64,000 nucleotides of DNA from an uncultured Clostridia bacterium (lineage in GTDB: Bacteria > Bacillota > Clostridia > Lachnospirales > Lachnospiraceae). The stretch covers positions 148,852-212,851 of the forward strand of contig CAMYZE010000004.1 of NCBI GenBank assembly GCA_947303805.1. The letters run 5' to 3'. Position 1 is the first letter of the stretch, and each line of letters begins with the position of its first letter. Shown here in pieces: positions 46,441 through 54,248 of the stretch. Below the pieces are notes generated by a model, which was not told the DNA's origin, did no database searches, and was given only the letters and a program-made list of their open reading frames with translations. The position numbers and the translations under genes are program-made.

Positions 46441-47067
46441 CTTCCCATCTGGGAAACTAGTGAACTCTCCTCTATCAAGTTCTGGCATACCATATTTATC
46501 TTTTGCATCCTTTATTGCCTTCATTAAGAATGCCATATTCTTTGCAAGATTTCTCATAGTCTGAAGTCCTTCTTTGTCCTTCTTCACATCGTCAGCAGTA
46601 AAGCCGTGAACTTGATTCCAATAAGTGCTTGTCGCTATAGGCATACCGCTGATAGAAAAATATTTATTTAGCACATCAAACGCAGCAGTATTTCCACCTC
46701 TTCTACAGCTCACCACTGCTGCACCTACTTTCATCTGCTTTGAAAAACTTGTGCTATACATGAGTCTATCCATAAATGCAATTAAAGTTGCATTTGGTGA
46801 CGCATAGTAGACTGGGCTTCCAATCACTAGCCCATCAGCTGCTTCAAATTTCTTTGCAATCTCATTTACAGGGTCATCATTAAAAACGCAGTGCCCTGTC
46901 TCTTTACATTTGCCACAGGCTATACATCCTCTTATTGCCTTGTTACCAATGTGGATAAGTTCTGTTTCAACATTTTCTTTCTTAAATGTCTCAATCATTT
47001 CATTTAATGCTGCCCAAGTGCAGCCTTTCTCGTGTGGACTTCCATTGATTAATAATACTTTACTCAT
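46438..47067 (-). CDS. Flavodoxin-fold NAD(P)H-dependent reductase
   Basis: This 209-residue protein has an FMN-binding loop at residues 8-15 (NGSPHEKG), a Cys pair in GCIACGKC near 48-55 followed by another Cys (GHCVF), and a second flavin loop GSPVYYASPN near 83. This is the multimeric flavodoxin/iron-sulfur flavoprotein-like family. The cysteines (CxxCxxC-like with a fourth Cys downstream) could bind a [4Fe-4S] cluster. The electron partners are unknown. AAAGGAGGCTTATG marks the start; the stop lies in a dispersed repeat. Confidence 0.85.
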   Translation of the reverse strand: MSKVLLINGSPHEKGCTWAALNEMIETFKKENVETELIHIGNKAIRGCIACGKCKETGHCVFNDDPVNEIAKKFEAADGLVIGSPVYYASPNATLIAFMDRLMYSTSFSKQMKVGAAVVSCRRGGNTAAFDVLNKYFSISGMPIATSTYWNQVHGFTADDVKKDKEGLQTMRNLAKNMAFLMKAIKDAKDKYGMPELDRGEFTSFPDGK

Positions 47068-47093
47068 AAGCCTCCTTTACAAAATCTAATTTA

Positions 47094-48209
47094 TTATTTT
47101 AAAACTTTCTTACTATATTCCTTTGCTAATTCCAAAAACAAACTGTTATTTTTTGAAAATTCATTTCGAATCCTACTTGCCAATGTTTCATTTGAATTGA
47201 TGATGCTTTTTGCAAAACTAATTCCGAGCTTCAAATCTAACTTCATCACTTCATTTATCTGCTCACACTCATTTAAAAACGTTTCCGAATCTTGTGGCAC
47301 ATCATCCCCATGTACCATACAACAAAATAAAAAGATAGTTGCTAAGTTTAAACTCTCTTTCGTAATTCCGCATATATCAAATGGATTAATGTCGCACAAT
47401 CTAACTTCAATGTGATTAATCGGTCCATTTTCCAGATCCACTAATGTTTTATATCCCAATTTGCCTTTTGCTCTTATAGGTATGTACAACTCTCCCACAA
47501 TAGCAATTTTCTTTTCTTTAATGAATTTCTCGATTGACTTTAAATATGTCTCTTTAGAAGTAAAATCAGTATTATTTTCTAAACCGCTCTGGTAACCATT
47601 ACTACCATTTCGAAATGAATTGTCATCTAATATATTGTAGTCAAAGTCAGTGGGCGACGCATCAAAAAAATATCTGAATATTTCTTTTGCTTTCAAGAAA
47701 CCTCTCATACATCTTAAATATGCATCATCTTTATTCTTCGGAATGGCACAATATGTTTCATTTAAATTCCTAAAAAGTTCATCTGATATTGATATATTAA
47801 AATGGATTCCCGAAATTAAAAGCCTTCTTATTCCATATTTATTTGCTAAGTACCTTTCAAAAACTTCTTCATTTTTATATCCAGGAAAAATATTATATCT
47901 AAAAGCATTGAGATTAGTGCAAGGCATACTATACGGCCAAAGATACTCGTTTCTTTTATTAAGCACCGTCAACACATCACTTGTAAGTTCATAAAGTCTT
48001 TCATAACACACATCAGGATTTTCACACGGCTCTGTCCTTATCTCTATATGTGCCTCACCAAAATCATTAGTGATAAATTTATTTTCCATTTTATCACCAA
48101 ACTCTTCTGGATACATCGTACCAGCCAAAGCACCACTTGAATCGCATCTCAAGGCTTCTCGCTCAATACCGATTAAGTAGCCAATATTCTTTTTTGCTTT
48201 ATCACCCAT
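47094..48209 (-). CDS. Glutamate-cysteine ligase-like protein, short stand-alone form
   Basis: This 371-residue protein resembles the ligase half of GshF/GshA: IGIEREALRCD at residues 13-23, FITNDFGEAHIEIRTEP near 44 (the TDFxExxxE pattern), LWPYSMPCT near 90, SGIHFNISI near 133 and HIEVRLCDINPFD near 268. These are the metal and substrate residues of gamma-glutamylcysteine synthetases. It is shorter than usual (about 500 residues) and has no ATP-grasp glutathione synthetase part; no gshB is nearby. It may make gamma-glutamylcysteine only, or ligate another amine. The ribosome binding site is weak. Confidence 0.8.
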   Translation of the reverse strand: MGDKAKKNIGYLIGIEREALRCDSSGALAGTMYPEEFGDKMENKFITNDFGEAHIEIRTEPCENPDVCYERLYELTSDVLTVLNKRNEYLWPYSMPCTNLNAFRYNIFPGYKNEEVFERYLANKYGIRRLLISGIHFNISISDELFRNLNETYCAIPKNKDDAYLRCMRGFLKAKEIFRYFFDASPTDFDYNILDDNSFRNGSNGYQSGLENNTDFTSKETYLKSIEKFIKEKKIAIVGELYIPIRAKGKLGYKTLVDLENGPINHIEVRLCDINPFDICGITKESLNLATIFLFCCMVHGDDVPQDSETFLNECEQINEVMKLDLKLGISFAKSIINSNETLASRIRNEFSKNNSLFLELAKEYSKKVLK

Positions 48210-48374
48210 ATAGAGATTGCTATCCAGCCTACTTCGTTATATCTTTAATTATATCATAAAAATTCGCAATTTTTTCACATATTTTACAATGATTTTTCAC
48301 TTCAAAATACTATACTCATAATTACAAAAGCACTATGCTTTTTATAAAACTTGAAAGGAGAATAATTTTAAACT

Positions 48375-48653
48375 ATGGAAAAATTAAATGAAAAGAATCA
48401 TGAATGCTGTTTTATGAAGCCATTAACAATAGTTGCTATTGTCTTATCAAGCATAAGTATCTTGCTATCAGTATTTACACTTGGAAGTGGGATGGGCAGG
48501 CATCGTAATGACTTCCATATGCAAAGACCTTATGGTGTGCAATCAGAAATGAGAGATAACTACCAAAATAATAGAAGAAGTGGTATAAATACTCCAAGTA
48601 ATAACGGACCTACAGTTTCACCATCAATTTCACCAACAACTGCACCATGGTAA
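48375..48653 (+). CDS. Small single-pass membrane protein
   Basis: This is a 92-residue protein: a charged cytosolic start with HECC, a membrane helix at about 16-37 (LTIVAIVLSSISILLSVFTL), then a hydrophilic tail rich in Asn, Arg, Pro and Ser ending in a Ser/Thr/Pro segment (SPSISPTTAPW). AAAGGAG lies 14 bases upstream, a longer gap than normal. It is a single-gene unit with its own terminator. Function not recognised. Confidence 0.65.
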   Translation: MEKLNEKNHECCFMKPLTIVAIVLSSISILLSVFTLGSGMGRHRNDFHMQRPYGVQSEMRDNYQNNRRSGINTPSNNGPTVSPSISPTTAPW

Positions 48654-48660
48654 ACCCTCC

Positions 48661-48697
48661 AAAAAATCTCCTAGCATATGCTAGGAGATTTTTTTTA
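48661..48697. terminator. Bidirectional terminator
   Basis: AATCTCCTAGCAT / ATGCTAGGAGATT is a perfect palindrome with A-run on one side and T-run on the other. It serves the small plus-strand gene and the converging MATE gene. Confidence 0.92.
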
Positions 48698-48700
48698 CAC

Positions 48701-50494
48701 TTAACTTGCTCGTGGTATTTTTATAATAATATTATTAGTATTATATGTACATATATAATTTGCAGAACTGCTCATACCTAGTACAACTCTTATGCCAATA
48801 TTTTTTAATGGGTCCTGATCGCTTTTTGTTTTCATCCTATATCTTTCAAGTGGATTAAATGATTTACAATCATCTCTTACTCTTAAAACTATCTCTTTTT
48901 CTTTTACTACCACTCTCAATGTTATTACATGAGGTTTATTATCACCAAAACCATGCTCGATAATATTTGTGCCAAGTTCTTCTATGCACAGTGCAAGTTT
49001 ATTTGCTGTAGCCTCATCTACATTATTTTCCTTGCAAAATAATCCGGCTATTCTTGACATACCGCATATCTCTAATTTAGTCTCAGCGTTTATTTCCATT
49101 TCTCCTTCATCAAACCTACCATAATTTAAAGGAACTAGTAATCTTTTAATATTAAAATTTTTGACTTCAATTTTATAGCATTTTATGATTGCATATACGA
49201 TGATTAAAGTTATAAAACATGCTATAGGTGTTGAAACCCATGCACCTCTTGGTCCTATAAGTTTTATAAGTATAAATGCTACTGGAACCACTGTTCCAAA
49301 TTGCAACATAAATGCAAAAAAGTTTGATAAATAAATCTTTCGAACTGATATAAGATAGTTATTAAACGAAAATGTAATTACATAAAGTGGCAAAGATATG
49401 GCGAGCATTCTTACACTTTCTTTTCCATAATTTAGTGCTTCAGCATTTCCAAAACCTATGTAAACACCTGCTATAAATTTTGCGAATATGAAAACAATAA
49501 CTCCAGTTACAGCGGTAATAATAAGTCCTACCGTGGTCGCATATATTTGAAGTGCATCTAAAGAGTTTCTATCTTCTTCCCCATAATATATTCCAGACAT
49601 GACCCACACAGTATCAGCAACTCCAAGGTATGCACATCCAAGGAGCGATGTAACTGATTTCTGAACACTATAGGCTGCTATGGCTATTGTATTTGCATAT
49701 GCGACGAGCATATAGTTTACTGAGAGTCCTGCAAACATCTTTGAAATACGGGTTACCGCAGCTCCTGAACCTGTAACCAATATGTCTTTTGCATGTTTTA
49801 ATGGATTTTCAATATTACCAAGCCTAAATTTAATTGCTCTATCTTTTCTTAGGAAGTGCCCCATCAAGACTATAAACCAAATAAAATTACCAAATGTAGT
49901 TGCAAGAGCGATACAATAAATGTCTCCTTTAATCACAAATACAACTAATAAGTCTCCAATTATATTGGCTATTGTCATTACAATTAATGAATACACTGCT
50001 CTATTACTATCATGATCAAGGTGCATATATCCACTTAACACTTTTGATGTGCTCAAAAATGTTATACCAAGAAGCATACCTCTTATATACGATGATAGAA
50101 ATGATCTAAGGCTTTCATTTGCTCCTTGCGCTCCTAGTAATGTGGCTATTTGATCAGAAAATGTAATTCCGAGTATACTTACAATTACGGAGAATGCCAC
50201 CGCCATGAAACAAGAAAGGGTGAACACAAAGTCAGCTTTTTCTAGTTCTCCTTTACCTACCAAATTTGTATAAAGCGCTCTACTTCCCCCTGCAATCACG
50301 CCCCCAATAATAGCAATAAACATAAGCAGCGGGCTAAAGAGTCCTATTGCTGCAACTGCCTCCACACCCAAGTAATTTGCTATGATGGCACTATCAACAA
50401 GTGGGCCTATAACTGTAGCTATATCACCCAATGCATATGCTATCAAAGCATTAATAAAAATTTTGTTTAAAATTTTTTCCTTTTTAGCTTTCAT
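48701..50494 (-). CDS. MATE-family transporter fused to an RsbW-like ATPase domain
   Basis: This is a 597-residue protein. Residues 1-450 form a twelve-helix MATE/polysaccharide-exporter-type transporter. Residues 470-597 form a GHKL ATPase domain of the anti-sigma-factor type: N-box ALCIEELGTNIIEHGFG near 505, G1 region RVRDDCKSFNPLERY near 545, G2-like DPLKNIGIRVVLGM near 568. The key N-box asparagine is present, so this domain may bind ATP. Related fusions occur in Clostridia; the normal RsbW partner would be a STAS protein. A STAS fusion is encoded 3.7 kb downstream in the window, but no contact is shown. Confidence 0.85.
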   Translation of the reverse strand: MKAKKEKILNKIFINALIAYALGDIATVIGPLVDSAIIANYLGVEAVAAIGLFSPLLMFIAIIGGVIAGGSRALYTNLVGKGELEKADFVFTLSCFMAVAFSVIVSILGITFSDQIATLLGAQGANESLRSFLSSYIRGMLLGITFLSTSKVLSGYMHLDHDSNRAVYSLIVMTIANIIGDLLVVFVIKGDIYCIALATTFGNFIWFIVLMGHFLRKDRAIKFRLGNIENPLKHAKDILVTGSGAAVTRISKMFAGLSVNYMLVAYANTIAIAAYSVQKSVTSLLGCAYLGVADTVWVMSGIYYGEEDRNSLDALQIYATTVGLIITAVTGVIVFIFAKFIAGVYIGFGNAEALNYGKESVRMLAISLPLYVITFSFNNYLISVRKIYLSNFFAFMLQFGTVVPVAFILIKLIGPRGAWVSTPIACFITLIIVYAIIKCYKIEVKNFNIKRLLVPLNYGRFDEGEMEINAETKLEICGMSRIAGLFCKENNVDEATANKLALCIEELGTNIIEHGFGDNKPHVITLRVVVKEKEIVLRVRDDCKSFNPLERYRMKTKSDQDPLKNIGIRVVLGMSSSANYICTYNTNNIIIKIPRAS

Positions 50495-50502
50495 AAATTT
50501 GT

Positions 50503-50817
50503 TTAGCCTGATACATCAATGTCTGGATTGATTGTTATGTGATACTCAGGGAATACTTTGTGCAATTCTTCTATGAGTATGGATACTCCTCCGCTATGAT
50601 TTATATCAAATGTCATAACTACATCAAATCTCATTTCTTTATTGACCTTGTCTACATAAAACCCATGCATCTGAATTATATTTCTTACCTTATTTATGAT
50701 GCTTTTTACAGATTCTATAAGAGAAGTAATACCTGCATATAACACGATTGCAGATATAATCATAGATGTGGTGTATTCTATCCTTCCATGGCCAAGTGGA
50801 TGATCCTTGTATTGTCT
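50503..50817 (-). pseudogene. Remnant of a CDF cation efflux transporter
   Basis: From 50817 the frame reads DHPLGHGRIEYTTSMIISAI, the conserved HPxGHGRxEY motif and third membrane helix of cation diffusion facilitators. It then jumps to a typical CDF C-terminal domain (VRNIIQMHGFYVDKV, MRFDVVMTFDI, HITINPDIDVSG). The first two helices are missing (in-frame stop at 50818-50820), and helices 4-6 are absent. An ATG at 50763 could still express the 86-residue C-terminal part. This is a decayed gene, or possibly a retained soluble metal-binding domain. Confidence 0.75.
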
Positions 50818-50880
50818 CTATTATATCATATAATCAGTATATTATAAATAACATTATAACCACTATTAATCGTATATTAT

Positions 50881-50909
50881 TTGATAATTTTCTCGCTCTG
50901 TACTATAAT
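50881..50909 (+). promoter_or_regulatory. Sigma-A-type promoter of pyruvate kinase
   Basis: TTGATA (50881-50886), 17 bp, TATAAT (50904-50909). The leader is about 28 nt to the TTG start. Confidence 0.88.
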
Positions 50910-50943
50910 ACTATAGCATTTTATAAATGAAGGAGGTTTTACT

Positions 50944-52377
50944 TTGAGAAAGACAAAAATAATCTGTACGCTTGGGCCAAATGCCGAAAACTATGAGACT
51001 CTTAAAGATCTTGCAAAATATATGGATGTAGGTCGTTTTAACTTTTCGCACGGCTCTTACGAAGAGCACCTTGGAAAACTAGAACTACTTAAAAAGGTCC
51101 GTTCAGAAACTGGTCGCCCTATAGCCGCATTACTTGACACTAAAGGCCCTGAGATAAGAACAGGTCATAATAAAAACAAAGAAAAAATAAATCTCGTTGA
51201 TGGTTCTACCATATCTATAGTAACAAGTGACACTTTATGTGATGATCAAACTATATCAGTAACTTATGCCGGAATAGTGGATGATGTAAAGGTATCTGAC
51301 ACTGTATTAATAGATGATGGTAAAATTAGTTTGGAAGTGTTATCTAAGACTACAAATAGCATAGAATGTAAGGTTATAAACGGAGGTCTCCTTGGAGAGC
51401 AAAAAGGTGTAAATCTTCCAGGTGTAAAAATAAATCTTCCAGACCTTACAGAAAAAGATATAGCCGATATCAATTTTGCAATCGACAACGACTTTGACAT
51501 TATAGCTGCATCATTTGTTAGATCAGCAAAATGCATAAAGCAAATCAAAGATATTTTGGAAAAGCGAAATGCCGACATAATGGTAATTGCAAAAATCGAA
51601 AACGAAGAAGGTATCGCAAATATAGATGAGATAATAGATGAATCTGACGGTATAATGGTTGCAAGAGGTGACCTCGGTGTTGAAGTAAATGCAACAGAGT
51701 TACCACATTTACAAAAAATTATTATTAAAAAATGTAATGAGAAAGGTAAAGTCGTAATAACTGCTACTCAAATGCTTGATTCTATGATAAATAATCCTCG
51801 CCCTACAAGAGCAGAGGTTACCGATGTCGCAAATGCAATTTATGATGGCACTGATGTTATAATGCTAAGTGGTGAAACAGCGAATGGAAAGTATCCTGTA
51901 GAATCAGTTAGAACAATGCACGAGATAGCGCTAGAGACCGAGAAACATATAAACCATTATCACAGAATGCATAGTCTTTATCAGACAAATGTTAAACAAA
52001 CCATTACAAGCATTGTATGTAAGAGTATAACTATAGCAGCCAATGATTTAAATGCAACCGCAATTATAACTCCTTCTATCTCAGGAAGGACTGCAAAAGT
52101 TATATCAAAGTATAAACCAAATGAACCAATATATGCTTTATCAAGAAATGAAAAAGTTGTTAGACAGCTTATGTTATATTATGGTGTCACTCCATTTTAC
52201 TTCAATAGACCAGACGGTTCAGATGCTATAGTTGGAGATGCTATAGTTCAATTAAGAGACCTTGGTGTCATAAAAGTAGGAGATACTGTAGTTGTTGCTT
52301 TTGGACGTTCAGTAAAAGAAAACGAACAAACTATAAAGCCTCACACAAACACTATGAGAGTAGAAATTGTATATTAA
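50944..52377 (+). CDS. pyk: Pyruvate kinase with TTG start
   Basis: This 477-residue glycolytic enzyme converts phosphoenolpyruvate and ADP to pyruvate and ATP. Signatures are ICTLGPNAENYE at residues 6-17, RFNFSHGSYEEH near 33, LLDTKGPEIRTG near 64, MVIAKIENEEGIANIDEII near 215 and MVARGDLGVEV near 239. A C-terminal allosteric domain is present (SGRTAKVISKYKPNEPIYAL). The start is TTG, supported by AAGGAGG seven bases upstream and by family alignment at MRKTKIICT. The gene ends overlapping the converging hydrolase-STAS gene by 4 bp. Confidence 0.96.
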   Translation: MRKTKIICTLGPNAENYETLKDLAKYMDVGRFNFSHGSYEEHLGKLELLKKVRSETGRPIAALLDTKGPEIRTGHNKNKEKINLVDGSTISIVTSDTLCDDQTISVTYAGIVDDVKVSDTVLIDDGKISLEVLSKTTNSIECKVINGGLLGEQKGVNLPGVKINLPDLTEKDIADINFAIDNDFDIIAASFVRSAKCIKQIKDILEKRNADIMVIAKIENEEGIANIDEIIDESDGIMVARGDLGVEVNATELPHLQKIIIKKCNEKGKVVITATQMLDSMINNPRPTRAEVTDVANAIYDGTDVIMLSGETANGKYPVESVRTMHEIALETEKHINHYHRMHSLYQTNVKQTITSIVCKSITIAANDLNATAIITPSISGRTAKVISKYKPNEPIYALSRNEKVVRQLMLYYGVTPFYFNRPDGSDAIVGDAIVQLRDLGVIKVGDTVVVAFGRSVKENEQTIKPHTNTMRVEIVY

Positions 52378-54185
52378 ACTTTTTTAAATATAAGTTCTAC
52401 GTTATTGTATTTACTTTCTATTTTTTCAAGCACATTTAATCCTGCAGGCATAATGTAGTCTACTTTCGAAAGATTGATAATTAAATTTCTATTTTGTAAA
52501 TCTACGCTCAATCCTTCGACATAATCTATAAGTTTTGATGATATGATAGAATCAAGTGCACCTTCTACTCGCACTATCACATCTTCATCACTTGATAGAT
52601 GTGATAAGTTAAACTGGGTTGAAGTTCTAATCTTATCTAATTCTGCAACATCGTTCTTTTCAATTAGTTCTACACCACTTTTTTCTGATTTTAAATAAAT
52701 TACATCATAATCATGGATGAGTCTTTTTATATTTTCTCTTGCAAACTTAAGTTCAAAATCAAATAAATCTTCTTCTATATTTTCTGTAAGTATCAATATC
52801 TTACCCTTACTTTCACTCACTATATTTTTAAGTGACCCATAATTTGTGATGTCTGCTGCTTTAAATTTTGTTTCTACTAAGCCCGCAATCTGCGCATGCA
52901 TTTCTTTTGCCTCACTAATTACTGCAGGCAAGTCAACGCCTATATAATCTATATTTTTATTTTTGCATACAAGTCCCCTAACTGCAAATCCTGCACCTAT
53001 ATCTATTACTAAATCTATTTTTTTGTTTTTTACTAACTCATCTATTTTGTTCGTTACTTCGTCAAATCTATTTTTGTAATCATCATTAGGGCTCGCAGTG
53101 CTCGCCCCTACAGTTTTTTCAACATTTAATTCGGAAAATAAGTCCCCAGATAATAAGCTTGCTTCTTTTACTCCTGCCTTAGCAAGTATAATCATAGACT
53201 TGAGAGCATTAGTAAGTTTTGGATTTGCCTTTTCCATAGACTCAATATCTTCAGTCTTTAGTTTACTGCATGCCCAGTCATATATCTTATCGAGTGTCAT
53301 GGTTCCTGTCTTTTCAAACAATACTCTGTGCCTTCCATCATAAAGTTTATAACTTACATCTTTAATTCCAACCTGCTTAAATTTTTTAACCAAATCGGAA
53401 ATTGTTTTTCCACCTCTAGCTACAGGGTCATCTTTTCCCGAAATAAATATTATCGGGTTATCTTTATTCATCTTGGCTATATTTTCTATCTTGCCAGTAA
53501 ATTTTATTGCATATAAAAGTTCTCTAAAAAGTCCTATGCTTATAGTTTCCATAGCATATGGGTCTGCTATAAGTCTTTTTACTTCATCTTCATTTTCATT
53601 TATCCAATCAAGATATCCTCTTCGATTTTTAATCTGCAAATTATTTGTCTCGTTTACAAAAAAATCTAATATCTTTGGGGAGGCTTTCTCGCCAAGTATA
53701 AGCGCTAAGATATTTGCTATGATTTTGCCAAAAAAAGTTGCCACTTTCGGAAATGAAAGGCAACCTACAAGTATAGCAGCATCCACACTGTCGCCATATC
53801 GTATGAGGTAATCTCTTACAAGATAAGATCCAAGCGAGAATCCCAGTATAATATATGGTAAATCTCCATATTCTTTCTTTGCCAAAAGTCTACAAGTGTA
53901 AATGTCATCACTGGCAAAATGCCAACTGCCTTTTGATCCTAGATATAGTCTTGGCTCTCCTGGTAATACTGACTGCCCATGCCCTAGATGGTCATTCCCT
54001 CTTACTATAAATCCCCTATCAGTAAAATATTCTGCAATCGGTTCATAAAGCATAATATGCTCTGATAGTCCGTGGGCAATTTGAATGATTCCTTTATAAT
54101 GTCTAACATTACTTGGTATCCACTCTACTGCATGTATAGTTGTCTTGCCATCAGCTGATGGGTAGTAAAACTCTCTCTTATTCAT
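52374..54185 (-). CDS. Alpha/beta hydrolase - methyltransferase-like - STAS fusion
   Basis: This 603-residue protein has three parts. Residues 1-310 are a monoacylglycerol-lipase-like hydrolase: IAHGLSEH near 35, nucleophile elbow GFSLGS near 117, late catalytic His in DGRHRVLF near 300. Residues 375-520 resemble a class I methyltransferase (VIDIGAGFAVRG, DYIGVDLP). The last 90 residues are a STAS domain (VRVEGALDSI, LIINLSKVDYIMPAGLNVLE) in which the usual phosphorylated serine is lost (MPAG instead of DSSG). The linker before the methyltransferase part contains a translated dispersed repeat. No Shine-Dalgarno is seen, since another repeat unit ends 5-10 bp upstream. Confidence 0.75.
   Translation of the reverse strand: MNKREFYYPSADGKTTIHAVEWIPSNVRHYKGIIQIAHGLSEHIMLYEPIAEYFTDRGFIVRGNDHLGHGQSVLPGEPRLYLGSKGSWHFASDDIYTCRLLAKKEYGDLPYIILGFSLGSYLVRDYLIRYGDSVDAAILVGCLSFPKVATFFGKIIANILALILGEKASPKILDFFVNETNNLQIKNRRGYLDWINENEDEVKRLIADPYAMETISIGLFRELLYAIKFTGKIENIAKMNKDNPIIFISGKDDPVARGGKTISDLVKKFKQVGIKDVSYKLYDGRHRVLFEKTGTMTLDKIYDWACSKLKTEDIESMEKANPKLTNALKSMIILAKAGVKEASLLSGDLFSELNVEKTVGASTASPNDDYKNRFDEVTNKIDELVKNKKIDLVIDIGAGFAVRGLVCKNKNIDYIGVDLPAVISEAKEMHAQIAGLVETKFKAADITNYGSLKNIVSESKGKILILTENIEEDLFDFELKFARENIKRLIHDYDVIYLKSEKSGVELIEKNDVAELDKIRTSTQFNLSHLSSDEDVIVRVEGALDSIISSKLIDYVEGLSVDLQNRNLIINLSKVDYIMPAGLNVLEKIESKYNNVELIFKKV
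53089..53111. repeat. Dispersed repeat unit inside the hydrolase-STAS gene
   Basis: On the minus strand this is GTAG-GGGC-GA-GC-ACT-GC-GA-GCCC, a near-perfect copy in the linker coding region. It is read as part of TVGASTASPND. Confidence 0.9.
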
Positions 54186-54195
54186 AATCATATAT

Positions 54196-54242
54196 GGGCT
54201 CGTGAAACTCGCCCCTACAGTATGGGCGAGCTATGCGAGCCC
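54196..54242. repeat. Dispersed repeat, two head-to-head units
   Basis: The units are GGGC-TC-GT-GAA-AC-TC-GCCC-CTAC (54196-54218, minus orientation) and GTAT-GGGC-GA-GC-TAT-GC-GA-GCCC (54220-54242, plus orientation). They form a BIME-like pair between the AMP-binding and hydrolase-STAS genes. Confidence 0.9.
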
Positions 54243-54248
54243 CCTGTT

